Source: an uncultured Acetatifactor sp.
GTDB lineage: Bacteria > Bacillota > Clostridia > Lachnospirales > Lachnospiraceae
Length of the DNA: 64,000 nt
Reading direction: 5' to 3'
NCBI GenBank assembly: GCA_934402375.1
Contig: CAKRUB010000001.1
Coordinates: 186,001 to 250,000 of the forward strand
Part shown: in pieces, positions 42,250-51,151 of the stretch
Numbering within the stretch: the first letter of the stretch is position 1
Layout of the letters: each line of letters begins with the position of its first letter
The notes under the pieces: model-generated
What the model saw: only the letters and a program-made list of their open reading frames with translations
The model's database searches: none
What the model was told of the DNA's origin: nothing
Program-made: the position numbers and the translations under genes

Positions 42250-42743
42250 GGAAGAAAACGACCTAAAATCCATTCATACAGGGCTATAGGCTTTTGTGTC
42301 GGGTGGATGCGTATTTCTTTATCTTTCATATCCTCTTGCAGTATACCGGCCCATCTGAAGCGGAATTTGCGCACCGCACAATTAAAACTTGTCCATGCCA
42401 ATTCGCAATCCGCAAAATCGTTGTTGCCGTTATCCTTATCCCATACGATCCAACAACTCGAATCATAGGGCATTCGGGAAATGAAATGATTTGCGCCCCA
42501 AACGATCACATTTTTGCTGACACGGAACAATTCTGCGAAATATTCCGGCCCCGGCGGCTCTCTGTCTTTACCGTAAAATTCCTTGTATTCCTTGGCTTTC
42601 GCCAAGCAGCTTCGTGTGCCGTTTTTTTTGCCAGATTCTCCGATACCGTATGGTGGATCGACAATCGCCAAATCGAAATACTTATCTGGGAATTGCCGCA
42701 TACCTTCCACGCAATCCATGTTATAAAATCCGTAATCAAGCAT
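42228..42743 (-). pseudogene. Adenine methyltransferase, N-terminal fragment
   Basis: 171 residues. DLAIVDPPYGIGESG is the catalytic DPPY motif, with FISRMPYDSSCWIVWDKDNG and RIHPTQKPIALYEWIL conserved in phage N6-adenine methyltransferases. It stops directly after the G10 tract (PGGGIRY then stop). Confidence 0.88.
42240..42249 (-). repeat. G10 tract splitting the adenine methyltransferase (OFF)
   Basis: Ten C on the plus strand. CCG GGG GGG GAT (8 G) would give the family-typical PGGDTVLDTHVGS and a single reading frame of about 234 codons. Confidence 0.85.
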
Positions 42744-42792
42744 CAGACGTACCGCCTATATTGAAAATGCGACAAGGTTGTGATAGATTTCA

Positions 42793-43299
42793 TTAATACC
42801 ATTTGTTAGGCTCGATAACATGAAGCCAATCCATCCGCTTACCGCTCTTATAGTCGTAACGCAAAAATTCTTCCCTTGTCTGTTCAAACCAATATTCCCG
42901 AGGAATTTCCGGGTAAAAGATATGTTCCTTAAACCTTTTCTTCTTTCCATTCGGCAATAAAATGTTGAAAAATTCTGCAACCACTTCTTTATACGGCTGT
43001 TCGTGCCATTCATCCGCCGGGCGCGATACGCAATATGTAATCTTTTCCACATAATGCACTGACTTCGGAATAAATCCGCAACGCATTCCCATACCTACTC
43101 CGTTAAAGTAATTCACAATGAACGCATTAAATAAAGTCCGTTGCGTATCCGTCAAATCCTTATATCCGTTTAATTGCACAACATCGTGTCCGTGTACCGT
43201 CAAAATATCAAATGCGGTTTTCAGCCTGTACTCACTCAATCCGGCGGCTTCATACCGCTGTAATGCTTCGGCATAGCCGATTTTCTTTGCTGCTGCCAT
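42793..43299 (-). CDS. Hypothetical early phage protein (168 aa)
   Basis: ATG 43299 is 8 nt after AAAGGAG. Contains IGYAEALQRYEAAGLSEYRLK and a basic aromatic C-terminus. I do not recognise a family. It lies next to the adenine methyltransferase. Confidence 0.6.
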   Translation of the reverse strand: MAAAKKIGYAEALQRYEAAGLSEYRLKTAFDILTVHGHDVVQLNGYKDLTDTQRTLFNAFIVNYFNGVGMGMRCGFIPKSVHYVEKITYCVSRPADEWHEQPYKEVVAEFFNILLPNGKKKRFKEHIFYPEIPREYWFEQTREEFLRYDYKSGKRMDWLHVIEPNKWY

Positions 43300-43368
43300 C
43301 AGCATATCTCCTTTCGCATAATAGAGACTTTTCAGAAATCCCCCGATTGTCTAGGTCATGGGGATTCG

Positions 43369-43548
43369 CTAACACATTTCTACCTTTCCACTTTCCTTGT
43401 TATAGGTAAACTCCGCCGAATCCCCGGCGAAATCCGTTACCTTTACTTTGTTGCGGTCAAGCAATTCAATTTCGATTGCTTCCACATTGAAATTTTCCTG
43501 TATGTACCGCACGATGTGGAATTGTTCAACTGTGTTTACTTTCAACAT
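43369..43548 (-). CDS. Small early protein (59 aa)
   Basis: Starts MLKVNTVEQFHIVRYIQENF; GAGGTAG before the ATG. Strand-helix pattern of an Arc-like or inhibitor-type small protein, but not identified. First small genes of the early operon. Confidence 0.55.
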   Translation of the reverse strand: MLKVNTVEQFHIVRYIQENFNVEAIEIELLDRNKVKVTDFAGDSAEFTYNKESGKVEMC

Positions 43549-43564
43549 CTGTCTACCTCGTATC

Positions 43565-43735
43565 CTATACCGCCGCTGCTAATTTCTGCTTATCAAGCTG
43601 CTGCTTGTCCGCCAATGCAGATAAATAAGTTTTTGCAAGGATCTTGGCGTTTTCGTCCAAAGATTCCAGTAAAACCGTGACTTCTCTGGTGTCAGTAGCA
43701 TTCATTGATTTTCTGATTTCCTCGGTATTTGTCAT
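43565..43735 (-). CDS. Small early protein (56 aa)
   Basis: ATG 43735 follows AAAGGAG. Helical peptide MTNTEEIRKSMNATDTREV ... KQKLAAAV. First gene after the leftward early promoter. Confidence 0.55.
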   Translation of the reverse strand: MTNTEEIRKSMNATDTREVTVLLESLDENAKILAKTYLSALADKQQLDKQKLAAAV

Positions 43736-43896
43736 ATGCAATCTCCTTTCTCTTGCAATTGATTTTCATGTACCTAACAAAACAGAATCAGACTGGCAGG
43801 AAAAATACAAAGTCAGTCAAGGACAATACCTTTGTTGGTTCTGTAGCCATCCGCAATACATTAGAACTCTAACCGGGTATTTAGTGCATTGCGAGA

Positions 43897-43974
43897 AATA
43901 CGGTTCATCCGTATTCTATGGAATGAAATAGCCATTCCTGGAAAGTACCATTTGCAGATGGCACTTTCTTTTTT
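43897..43974 (+). terminator. Three consecutive hairpins with plus-strand terminator
   Basis: AATACGG/CCGTATT (43897-43915), GGAATG/CATTCC (43920-43938) and GAAAGT..ACTTTC (43941-43968) followed by T6. No plus-strand gene precedes it, so it may be the 3' end of a structured RNA beginning between 43750 and 43800. Confidence 0.5.
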
Positions 43975-44015
43975 GCTAGGTACACTTAAATCCTCTTTCC
44001 ATAGTCGTATGTCTT

Positions 44016-44107
44016 CTTGACTATGCCATAATTATATTTAACTTCGCCAAGTTTGTCAATGCCTTTTTTATATTTTTCTTGACTATGCCAAGTTTATGAT
44101 GTATTCT
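44016..44107. promoter_or_regulatory. Lysis-lysogeny switch: divergent promoters and operators
   Basis: Leftward promoter: TTGACA (44059-44054), 17 bp, TATAAT (44036-44031). Rightward promoter: TTGACT (44079-44084), 17 bp, TATTCT (44102-44107). The 13-bp CTTGACTATGCCA occurs twice in direct orientation (44016-44028, 44078-44090) with a related inverted CCAAGTTTGTCAA between, probably repressor operators. Confidence 0.78.
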
Positions 44108-44139
44108 TATTTCAGAGCACAAGGAAGGGAGGGATAGTC

Positions 44140-44505
44140 ATGAATGAACGGTTAAAAGAAATCCGAAAAACATTATCATTGAGTCAAGAAGCCTTCGGTA
44201 AAAAATTGGGAATTACCGGGGCGGGTGTTTCTAAGATTGAAAGCGGCGATAGAAATCTGACTGAACAAATGATTTTGGCGGTATGTCGTGAGTTTAATAT
44301 TAATGAAGTGTGGCTACGGAATGGTAATGGCGATATGTTCTTGGATTTTACAGAAGATGAATTTGCCAAAGCTGCTGCATCGCTTTCTAATGATGCATTT
44401 GTGCGAAGTCTTATTGTTGAATATTGGAAACTGGACGATGATAGTAAAAAGCTATTCCGTGATTTCATACATAAGTTGTCGGATGGCATGAGGGAAATTG
44501 AATAA
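44140..44505 (+). CDS. CI-like phage repressor (XRE family)
   Basis: 121 residues. HTH at 12-35 (LSQEAFGKKLGITGAGVSKIESG), C-terminal helical part. Divergent from the early operon across operator repeats. Lacks a peptidase domain, so induction is not by RecA self-cleavage. Confidence 0.85.
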   Translation: MNERLKEIRKTLSLSQEAFGKKLGITGAGVSKIESGDRNLTEQMILAVCREFNINEVWLRNGNGDMFLDFTEDEFAKAAASLSNDAFVRSLIVEYWKLDDDSKKLFRDFIHKLSDGMREIE

Positions 44506-44541
44506 CTCCCTCATGCTCCACCGTCCATCTTCTGTTGAATG

Positions 44542-44646
44542 TTATTTCAGATACTTGATAAATGTATATATCTTAATCAAGATATTTTTATCTGAAATAG
44601 CATCAATCATTTTGTGAATGATTGTTTTTAATTCATCATTACTCAT
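44542..44646 (-). CDS. Tiny helical ORF (34 aa)
   Basis: ATG 44646 preceded by AAAGGGG; peptide MSNDELKTIIHKMIDAISDK ... YTFIKYLK resembles short conserved helical peptides found beside phage repressors. Convergent with the repressor gene. An inverted repeat ATTTCAGATA/TATCTGAAAT lies within it. Confidence 0.45.
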   Translation of the reverse strand: MSNDELKTIIHKMIDAISDKNILIKIYTFIKYLK

Positions 44647-44732
44647 TTAGTGCATCCCCTTTCTATAGATTGCGGAAAATCCACAAAATACATTTTAATG
44701 GGGTGTAGAGGAAACAGGAAAGGAATCGTAAT

Positions 44733-45677
44733 ATGAAAAAGCTATCAAAAATTACTGCGATTTTAATAATGTGTGTATCGCTTGCCGGATGTTCTGGAGA
44801 CAAGTCAGAAATAGAATCTGAATCTGCCGCCGTGATACCGACTCTGAAAGCCGCGGAAAATTCTGCATTAAAAAGTGACGCAATAAAGGACATTCCAGAC
44901 ATTGAGAGATTTGCCGAATTACTACAAGATATAGCGACAGAAATGGGGATTCAGCCCATAGAAACATTGACATATATAAATTGTAATGAAACGGACGGCA
45001 TAACAGGCTGCAGTTTCACTTTCCCTTTTGACGACGATAGCGAAGCATACGCTTACTTTGGATATGACGGCAAACAATGGATTGCTGTTTGGGTTGTGGA
45101 TACAAAAAGCCCCAAAATATATTGGGTGGCTGAGGGCATGGAAGAATATCTTCCACCGATATATAAGAAAACTGAAGCAAAGACCACAGAATCATCATCT
45201 TCTCTGGTTGACTTTGAAAAAAATGAGCAAGAAGCCGAGAAAATTTCATCAAATTCCAAGGAAATCACAAGCGGGGATTTGTACGATGCGGTAATTTCGG
45301 TATATCAAAATATAAAGATAATGGACATGGGGGATTCTGTTTTGTTCATGATAGATATTGAACATGGTACAATTGAATCTGATTCCGCCGCACTCTTCTA
45401 TTTTTCAAATGAAATACTAAATAGTTTTCCTTTGGAAAGTTCCTATTCAAATGTAAGTTTTTCGATGTCCGTAGACGGAAATGCAATAGCAATGCTAACA
45501 TTAATGCAGTATAAGTCTGCCGAATCATATAAATCAGATTTTATTTCACTTGAAGATTCATACGATGATGCATTGGAAAATGTTTATAATAACGGTTTCC
45601 TTCAGCACGATATTATGTCATCGTTTGATTCGGCATTAGAAGATATTGCTGAAAAGTATGGAATAGAAAACAACTAA
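44733..45677 (+). CDS. Prophage lipoprotein in the lysogeny module
   Basis: 314 residues. Signal peptide MKKLSKITAILIMCVSLAGC with lipobox LAGC (Cys20), then a serine- and acid-rich exported protein with two similar halves. It lies between repressor and integrase, the place of superinfection-exclusion lipoproteins such as those of streptococcal phages; that role is inferred. Confidence 0.72.
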   Translation: MKKLSKITAILIMCVSLAGCSGDKSEIESESAAVIPTLKAAENSALKSDAIKDIPDIERFAELLQDIATEMGIQPIETLTYINCNETDGITGCSFTFPFDDDSEAYAYFGYDGKQWIAVWVVDTKSPKIYWVAEGMEEYLPPIYKKTEAKTTESSSSLVDFEKNEQEAEKISSNSKEITSGDLYDAVISVYQNIKIMDMGDSVLFMIDIEHGTIESDSAALFYFSNEILNSFPLESSYSNVSFSMSVDGNAIAMLTLMQYKSAESYKSDFISLEDSYDDALENVYNNGFLQHDIMSSFDSALEDIAEKYGIENN

Positions 45678-45689
45678 TCTTAAAAAGAA

Positions 45690-45805
45690 TAAAAAACCGC
45701 CCTTGCTGCAAACAAAGGCGGTGCAGGATACTATTGACCGGGTAAACCGTGCCAATAATACGACCTAGACAACCGTATTATAACATGGGAAACCCGAAAA
45801 ATCAA
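45690..45805 (-). ncRNA. Candidate short RNA C with own promoter and terminator
   Basis: Minus strand: TTGATT (45805-45800), 17 bp, TATAAT (45782-45777); stem ACCGCC..GGCGGT (45722-45696) followed by T6. Predicted RNA about 80 nt (45770-45690), containing an internal TAATACG/CGTATTA dyad near its 5' end. Located between the lipoprotein and the integrase. Confidence 0.55.
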
Positions 45806-45819
45806 AGGGTTTCTTTTTT
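45789..45819 (+). terminator. Terminator after the lipoprotein gene
   Basis: GAAACCC (45789-45795) pairs with GGGTTTC (45807-45813), followed by T6. Overlaps the promoter of RNA C on the other strand. Confidence 0.75.
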
Positions 45820-45851
45820 GTACCCTTTTTTAGAAAGGATTGTGTTATAAT

Positions 45852-47573
45852 ATGGCTTTTACAAAACTAGACCCGCGAAAACCAAGAGCGGCGTTGTACA
45901 TCCGTGTATCGACCTTGTATCAGATTGACAAGGACAGCTTACCATTCCAGAAACAGGAATTGATAAACTTGGCTAAGTATGTACTAAGCATTGAGGACTT
46001 TGAAATTTTTGAAGATGCCGGGTATTCTGGCAAAAACACAGACCGCCCAGCATATCAGCGCATGATGGCGAAAATACGCAAGGGCGAATTTACCCATGTG
46101 TTAGTATGGAAAATCGACCGTATATCAAGAAATCTGCTCGACTTTGCTGCAATGTATGATGAATTGAAGAAATACCATGTTACTTTCGTATCAAAGAATG
46201 AGCAATTTGACACATCTTCCGCAATGGGCGAAGCTATGCTGAAAATCATCCTCGTATTTGCGGAGCTGGAAAGAAAATTGACATCTGAAAGGGTAACAGG
46301 AATTATGCTTGACCGCGCCACAAAAGGACTATGGAACGGCGCAAGGATGCCCTTGGGTTATCGTTGGGACGATGAAACAAAATATCCTATAACTGATGAA
46401 ACTGAAGCTGCCACGATTCATTTTATTTATGATAAGTACGAAGAAGTCAAATCATGCCTTCAGATTTCCCGGATATTGAACAACAGCAATATCAAGACCA
46501 AAAGGGGCGGCGAGTGGACTTCAAAAACGATCTGCGACATCCTCCGTAACCCATTCTATAAAGGCACATACCGTTATAATTACCGGGAATCCGCAAGAGG
46601 TGCAATTAAGGATGAAAGCGAATGGATTGTAATTCCAAACAATCACCCGGCGATCATAACGGAAGAACAATGGGAACGCTGCAACAGAATCATGGACGTT
46701 AATAAAGTCAGCAAGAATACTTCTGAATTTCGTGCAAAAAAACACATCCATATATTTTCCGGCGTTCTTCAATGTGTGGACTGTGGCGGCGGTTTTTCAT
46801 CCAACAAGGACAAGCCACGTTTGTCCGGGTGGCGACCGTCAAATTACCGCTGCAACCGTGCTATGCGAATGCGTGATTGTCCGGGGCTTGGCGTGTCCGA
46901 TGTGACTATTGGCCCCTTTATATTTAACTATATAGCAAACTTTGTACGCTTGCAGCGCAAAGGCGGCCCCTACACAGTGGAATCCATCGAAAAAGCTTTA
47001 TTATCTGGTGGATGCTTTAAAAATATTACTCGAATTGATTCTAGGGGCTTACAGGACACTTTACAGGCATTAAAGGGTAGAAATTCCGCCGGCCCCGATT
47101 TTACCCCGAATTTGACCGTACAGCAAGCCACAGAATACGAATCCGCCGGGGTTGACCTTGAAATCTTGCGTCAAGAGGAAGAAAAATATAAAGGTGCTCT
47201 GCAAAGGCTTTTTGATTTATATTTATTTGATTCCTCTGCCATTTCGCAGAAAGATTATATGCTCAAAAAGGAGGAATTGGAAGGCAAGCTGCAGGAGGTG
47301 CAGAATGCGATCGAAAAAGTCATTAATGAATCTGGTTGCAGCACAGATGCCCCGGATGTGTCATTTATTAAAAAGGCTTCCGCCTTTGTGGTAAATCAAC
47401 GCATTTTGAGCAAAAAAGAAATTGATTTTGAAGAATTGGCTACAAAGTGCGACGTAGAAGTGCTGAAGGACTTAATCACCTCCACCGTTGAGAAAATCGG
47501 CATCAAGGCCGGTAAAGTGGAATTTATTAAATTTCAAAGCGGATTGGTACATCGCTTTGAGTATAAAGAGTAA
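45852..47573 (+). CDS. int: Large serine integrase of the prophage
   Basis: 573 residues. Resolvase domain with catalytic Ser20 (ALYIRVST), KIDRISRN and ERKLTSERV; recombinase domain from about 160; zinc ribbon CVDCGGGFSS ... CNRAMRMRDCPG; C-terminal coiled coil. It catalyses attP x attB recombination without homology. The gene lies about 500 bp from the right attachment site. ATG 45852 follows AAAGGA at 12 nt. Confidence 0.94.
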   Translation: MAFTKLDPRKPRAALYIRVSTLYQIDKDSLPFQKQELINLAKYVLSIEDFEIFEDAGYSGKNTDRPAYQRMMAKIRKGEFTHVLVWKIDRISRNLLDFAAMYDELKKYHVTFVSKNEQFDTSSAMGEAMLKIILVFAELERKLTSERVTGIMLDRATKGLWNGARMPLGYRWDDETKYPITDETEAATIHFIYDKYEEVKSCLQISRILNNSNIKTKRGGEWTSKTICDILRNPFYKGTYRYNYRESARGAIKDESEWIVIPNNHPAIITEEQWERCNRIMDVNKVSKNTSEFRAKKHIHIFSGVLQCVDCGGGFSSNKDKPRLSGWRPSNYRCNRAMRMRDCPGLGVSDVTIGPFIFNYIANFVRLQRKGGPYTVESIEKALLSGGCFKNITRIDSRGLQDTLQALKGRNSAGPDFTPNLTVQQATEYESAGVDLEILRQEEEKYKGALQRLFDLYLFDSSAISQKDYMLKKEELEGKLQEVQNAIEKVINESGCSTDAPDVSFIKKASAFVVNQRILSKKEIDFEELATKCDVEVLKDLITSTVEKIGIKAGKVEFIKFQSGLVHRFEYKE

Positions 47574-47579
47574 AGAGAA

Positions 47580-47602
47580 AGCCGGGGATGCGCTCCCCGG
47601 CT
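47580..47602 (+). terminator. Hairpin after the integrase gene
   Basis: AGCCGGGGA/TCCCCGGCT, 9-bp perfect stem with 5-nt loop, 6 bp after the stop codon. No strong T-run. Confidence 0.6.
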
Positions 47603-47713
47603 GATATTATGCGCCTGTATAAAATTATTCACGATAAAATCATTTCCCTCTTGCGTCTCAATCCCCCACTATCCTATAAAATCAAAGAATATCAAAGTTA
47701 GTCAAAGCAAATT

Positions 47714-48001
47714 TCATTTCCGCAAAAGTCGCACATTTTTAATTACCTCGCTTTCCTCAATCACATTATGCTTCTTCCCTATCGGAATCAGCACACCGGG
47801 AAACATGGTTTTGCAGAATCTTGATTTGCCGCTAAAGCCACACATCGGCTTATCGTGAATCCGTCCGCTGTCGTATCTGCAATTTAATATCCTTGCTTTT
47901 GAAAGTGCTTCATCGAATGAATCAGCGATGATGTATAGCGAATCCAAACCACCGCCGAATATTTCCCATATTTTCGCTTGCTTTTGATTCTTCATAATCA
48001 T
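47714..48001 (-). CDS. Hypothetical protein at the right prophage end (95 aa)
   Basis: Contains KIWEIFGGGLDSLYIIADSFDEAL and cysteines in MCGFSGKSRFCKTMF. Poor ribosome site. It is downstream of the displaced miaB 5' fragment on the same strand and may be transcribed from the host miaB promoter. Not recognised. Confidence 0.5.
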   Translation of the reverse strand: MIMKNQKQAKIWEIFGGGLDSLYIIADSFDEALSKARILNCRYDSGRIHDKPMCGFSGKSRFCKTMFPGVLIPIGKKHNVIEESEVIKNVRLLRK

Positions 48002-48020
48002 TTTTCAAATGCCTGTAAAC

Positions 48021-48233
48021 CTAGATAAATAAAGGATTTCCACATTTCTGTGTTGCAATAACCATAGGACACCCGAATGTCGTGACGCAGCAGGTCGGCC
48101 TGCGTCCGAGCTTTTCCGCCAGCTCCCTGACATGGCTCCTGAGCTTGCAGATAAAATAGAACTGCCGCTGCGGCTCCTCCTGCGGCGCGGGCTGTGTAAG
48201 GTCGATAGTATCCAAATTCATCAATTCTGTCAT
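48021..48233 (-). pseudogene. miaB: Displaced 5' end of host miaB
   Basis: Encodes MTELMNLDTIDLTQPAPQEE through RRPTCCVTTFGC, homologous to the start of MiaB, then 15 phage-encoded residues and a stop. The break falls exactly at the TFGC codons where the chimeric miaB at 1-1381 resumes. Residues differ in many positions from the phage version, so the phage copy did not come from this host gene recently. Confidence 0.9.
48070..48080. other. attR: Right prophage attachment core (attR)
   Basis: Second copy of CACCCGAATGT. Its left (phage) arm CTGTGTTGCAATAAC (48048-48062) matches the inverse of the attL phage arm at 13 of 15 positions, symmetric about the first two bases of the core. Confidence 0.85.
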
Positions 48234-48275
48234 TCCGTTCCTCATTCCTGTATATTTTGTCATCCGTTCCCGTTA

Positions 48276-49523
48276 TTACTTTTCCTGCGGGTGAAAATCG
48301 GCATACCTCTGTGCCAGTCTGACAATCAGCTCCGTCACCGCCTCCATGGACTGCACGCAGGCATACTCATAACGGCTGTGGTAATTCGCTCCGCCGGTAC
48401 AGAGATTCGGGCAGGGCAGTCCCATGTAGGAGAGTCTCGCACCGTCCGTGCCGCCTCTCACAGGAGAGATCACCGGCTCCACACCGAGCTCCCGCAGGAC
48501 TGCGGACGCATTCTCCATCAGATGTGCATGCGGTCTCAGCACTTCCTTCATGTTATAGTAGGAATCCTTCACCTCGGCGCAGACGGTGTTCTCTCCGTAC
48601 TTGCGGTTCAGGAAATCCGCACACTGCACGAACCACTCCTTTTTCTGCTCGAAGAGCGTCCGGTCATGATCGCGTATGATATACTCGGCAACTGTCTTTT
48701 CCACATTTCCCGCGATACTGTCGAGGTGGTAAAAACCCTCGTATCCTTCGGTGTACATGGGATTCTGGAAGGTTGGCAGCAGGCTCTGGAACTCCTGTGC
48801 GACCAGTATGGAATTCACCATCTTTCCCTTTGCGCTTCCCGGATGTACGCTTCGCCCGTTGACGGTCAGCTTTCCGGCAGCAGCGTTGAATGTCTCGTCC
48901 TCCAGCTCGCCCAGCGCACCACCGTCCACCGTATAGGCAAAGTCCGCGCCGAAGAGCTTTACGTCAAAATGATCCGCCCCCGCGCCGATCTCCTCATCCG
49001 GCGTGAAGCCAATGCGGATTTTTCCGTGCCGGAGCCCAGGGTGCTGTAAAAGATATTTCGCCGCCGTCATGATCTCCGCGACACCAGCCTTGTCATCGGC
49101 TCCGAGCAGCGTCGTTCCGTCCGTGACAATCAAATCCTTGCCGACCAGTTCAAGCACCTCCGGGAAATCCTCCACCTTGAACACAATGTTCTCCGCCTCA
49201 TTTAACACAATATCCTTTCCGTCATAATTTTCCACAATACGGGGACGGACATCGGTGTCCGTAACTGCCGGGGAGGTATCCATGTGGGAGATGAAACCCA
49301 GAACCGCCGCATCCTCGCAGCCCGCCGAAGCCGGCACGGACGCATAGACATAACAGTGCTCCTTGTCATAGGTGATCTCACATGCCCCCATCTGCTCCAA
49401 TTCCTGAACCAGCAGCTTTGCCAGATCATGCTGTTTTGCCGTGCTCGGTGTCGATGCCGAATTTTCATCGGACTGTGTATCGATTTTCACATAACGCAAA
49501 AAATTCTCTATTGTCTCAGACAT
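48276..49523 (-). CDS. pepT: Peptidase T (tripeptidase)
   Basis: 415 residues. M20 family: FISHMDTSP (zinc His), GADDKAGVAEI (bridging Asp), TPDEEIGAGADHFD (catalytic Glu and zinc), RGGTDGARLSYMGLPCPNL. Removes N-terminal residues from tripeptides in the cytoplasm. Host gene, divergent in composition from the prophage. Confidence 0.95.
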   Translation of the reverse strand: MSETIENFLRYVKIDTQSDENSASTPSTAKQHDLAKLLVQELEQMGACEITYDKEHCYVYASVPASAGCEDAAVLGFISHMDTSPAVTDTDVRPRIVENYDGKDIVLNEAENIVFKVEDFPEVLELVGKDLIVTDGTTLLGADDKAGVAEIMTAAKYLLQHPGLRHGKIRIGFTPDEEIGAGADHFDVKLFGADFAYTVDGGALGELEDETFNAAAGKLTVNGRSVHPGSAKGKMVNSILVAQEFQSLLPTFQNPMYTEGYEGFYHLDSIAGNVEKTVAEYIIRDHDRTLFEQKKEWFVQCADFLNRKYGENTVCAEVKDSYYNMKEVLRPHAHLMENASAVLRELGVEPVISPVRGGTDGARLSYMGLPCPNLCTGGANYHSRYEYACVQSMEAVTELIVRLAQRYADFHPQEK

Positions 49524-49666
49524 ATACTATAACCTCTGCTTTCTGTAAAGATATAGATAATTGCAAAACTTGTGTTCCGAAAGTGACGTTGCACAGAATG
49601 CACAGCTGTTTTCTTGGAATCTACGAGTCCCACACCTATTTATCATAGCATATCCGGCAGGGTATC

Positions 49667-51097
49667 TCAATCTTTTTTCTCTCTGCGCCGCTTTGTACGG
49701 AAGCCACGGTTTTCTCCCCCCGATGGGCAGTAGTCGGAAATCTCCCGGCAGACCGGCTTAGCCAGAACAAGAAGGCAGATCAGATTCGGAACCGCCATCA
49801 GTCCGTTGCAGATATCCGAGAAATTCCACACCGTTTGTAAAGGACAGATACATCCGATAAACGCGACAAGCCCGTACAGGAAGCGATAGACCACATTGTA
49901 CCTTGTCTGTCCGCCCATCAGGAACTCAAAAGCCCTCTCCCCCTGATACGCCCAGCCGATAATTGTCGCAAACGCGAAGAGAACGATGCACACTGCCATG
50001 AACCGCTCGCCGAACTCCCCGAAGACCGTGTGAAAGGCGGCAAGCGTCAGCGCTGCTCCCGTCAGCGGCTGCCCGCCCGCATCGACGCTCCCGAGCACGC
50101 CGGACACCGCAAGCGCCAATCCCGTCGCCGTACAGATGACGACCGTGTCGAGGAAAACACCCGTCATGCTGATATACCCCTGTCTTATGTAATCCTCCGT
50201 ATCTGCGGCTGCGGCGGAAATGCCGGCGGCGCCCAGACCTGCCTCGTTGGAAAAGATGCCCCTTGATACGCCCCATCTGACCGCCTCAAAAGCCGACACC
50301 GTCACCTGTCCGAACAGTCCGCCCGACACCGCTGCCGGACAGACCGCCGCCTGCAATATCCCCGCCAGCGCTCCCGGAAGGTTCCGCCAGTGCGCAAGAA
50401 TGACAAGAATCGTCCCCGCCATATAGAATATCCCCATCAGCGGGACAAGCACCTGTGTCACCCGCCCAATCACACCGATGCCGCCGAGCACAACCAGAAT
50501 CGTCAGCACCGCAACAATCAGGCCGCTTCTCGCCTTCGATACCGAAAACGTCACCGCGACGGCGTCAGCGATGGAGTTCGACTGCGTCATATTCCCCATG
50601 CCGAAGGACGCAAAGACCGCAAAGATTGCAAAACTGACTGCCAGCACATGCCCCGCCCTCTTAATTGGAAACGCATTTTCCATGACATACATCGGGCCGC
50701 CCGCCGTCTGCCCTTTTTTATTTTTTCCCCTGTATTTCACCGCCAGCGTGCTCTCCACCAGCTTTGTCGCAAGCCCGATCACACTCGCGGCGACCATCCA
50801 GAAGAGCGCCCCCGGACCGCCAAGCACCATAGCTGTTGCCACACCGATAATATTTCCCGTCCCGATCGTCGCGGCAAGCTCTGTCGTCAGGGACGAGAAG
50901 GAGGAAACCGCCCCCCGCCTCCCGCCGCCGTCACTTTTCTCCTTTTCCAGCCCCAGCGCACAGCGCAGCGCGAATTTCAATCTGCGCACCGGAAGCCCCT
51001 TAAGACTTATCATCAGATAGACACCGGTTCCCAGCAACAGCCCGAGCAGCCCCGGTCCCCACACAAGCTCATCTGCTCTCTGAATCCATTCGGACAT
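49667..51097 (-). CDS. Sodium/alanine symporter (AGCS family)
   Basis: 476 residues with about 11 membrane helices. TTELAATIGTGNIIGVATAMVLGGPGALFWM and SNEAGLGAAGISAAAA are AGCS signatures. Imports alanine or glycine with Na+. Confidence 0.94.
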   Translation of the reverse strand: MSEWIQRADELVWGPGLLGLLLGTGVYLMISLKGLPVRRLKFALRCALGLEKEKSDGGGRRGAVSSFSSLTTELAATIGTGNIIGVATAMVLGGPGALFWMVAASVIGLATKLVESTLAVKYRGKNKKGQTAGGPMYVMENAFPIKRAGHVLAVSFAIFAVFASFGMGNMTQSNSIADAVAVTFSVSKARSGLIVAVLTILVVLGGIGVIGRVTQVLVPLMGIFYMAGTILVILAHWRNLPGALAGILQAAVCPAAVSGGLFGQVTVSAFEAVRWGVSRGIFSNEAGLGAAGISAAAADTEDYIRQGYISMTGVFLDTVVICTATGLALAVSGVLGSVDAGGQPLTGAALTLAAFHTVFGEFGERFMAVCIVLFAFATIIGWAYQGERAFEFLMGGQTRYNVVYRFLYGLVAFIGCICPLQTVWNFSDICNGLMAVPNLICLLVLAKPVCREISDYCPSGGENRGFRTKRRREKKD

Positions 51098-51104
51098 GAA
51101 AATC

Positions 51105-51140
51105 CCCCTGTACCCTTTGTAAAATATATCGGTACAGGGG
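51105..51140 (-). terminator. Inverted repeat upstream of the symporter gene
   Basis: CCCCTGTACC/GGTACAGGGG, 10-bp perfect stem with 16-nt loop, between the two-component operon and the symporter gene; probably ends the former. Confidence 0.55.
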
Positions 51141-51151
51141 AAAACATATGC

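Noticed and set aside
43644..43931. Plus-strand ORF of 95 codons before the switch
   Set aside because: Its first part is antisense to a small gene with a good ribosome site and the rest covers hairpins; no ribosome site of its own.
1215..48080. tRNA-gene attachment site for the prophage
   Set aside because: No tRNA is seen at either junction; both flanks are miaB coding sequence and the integrase is of the serine type.
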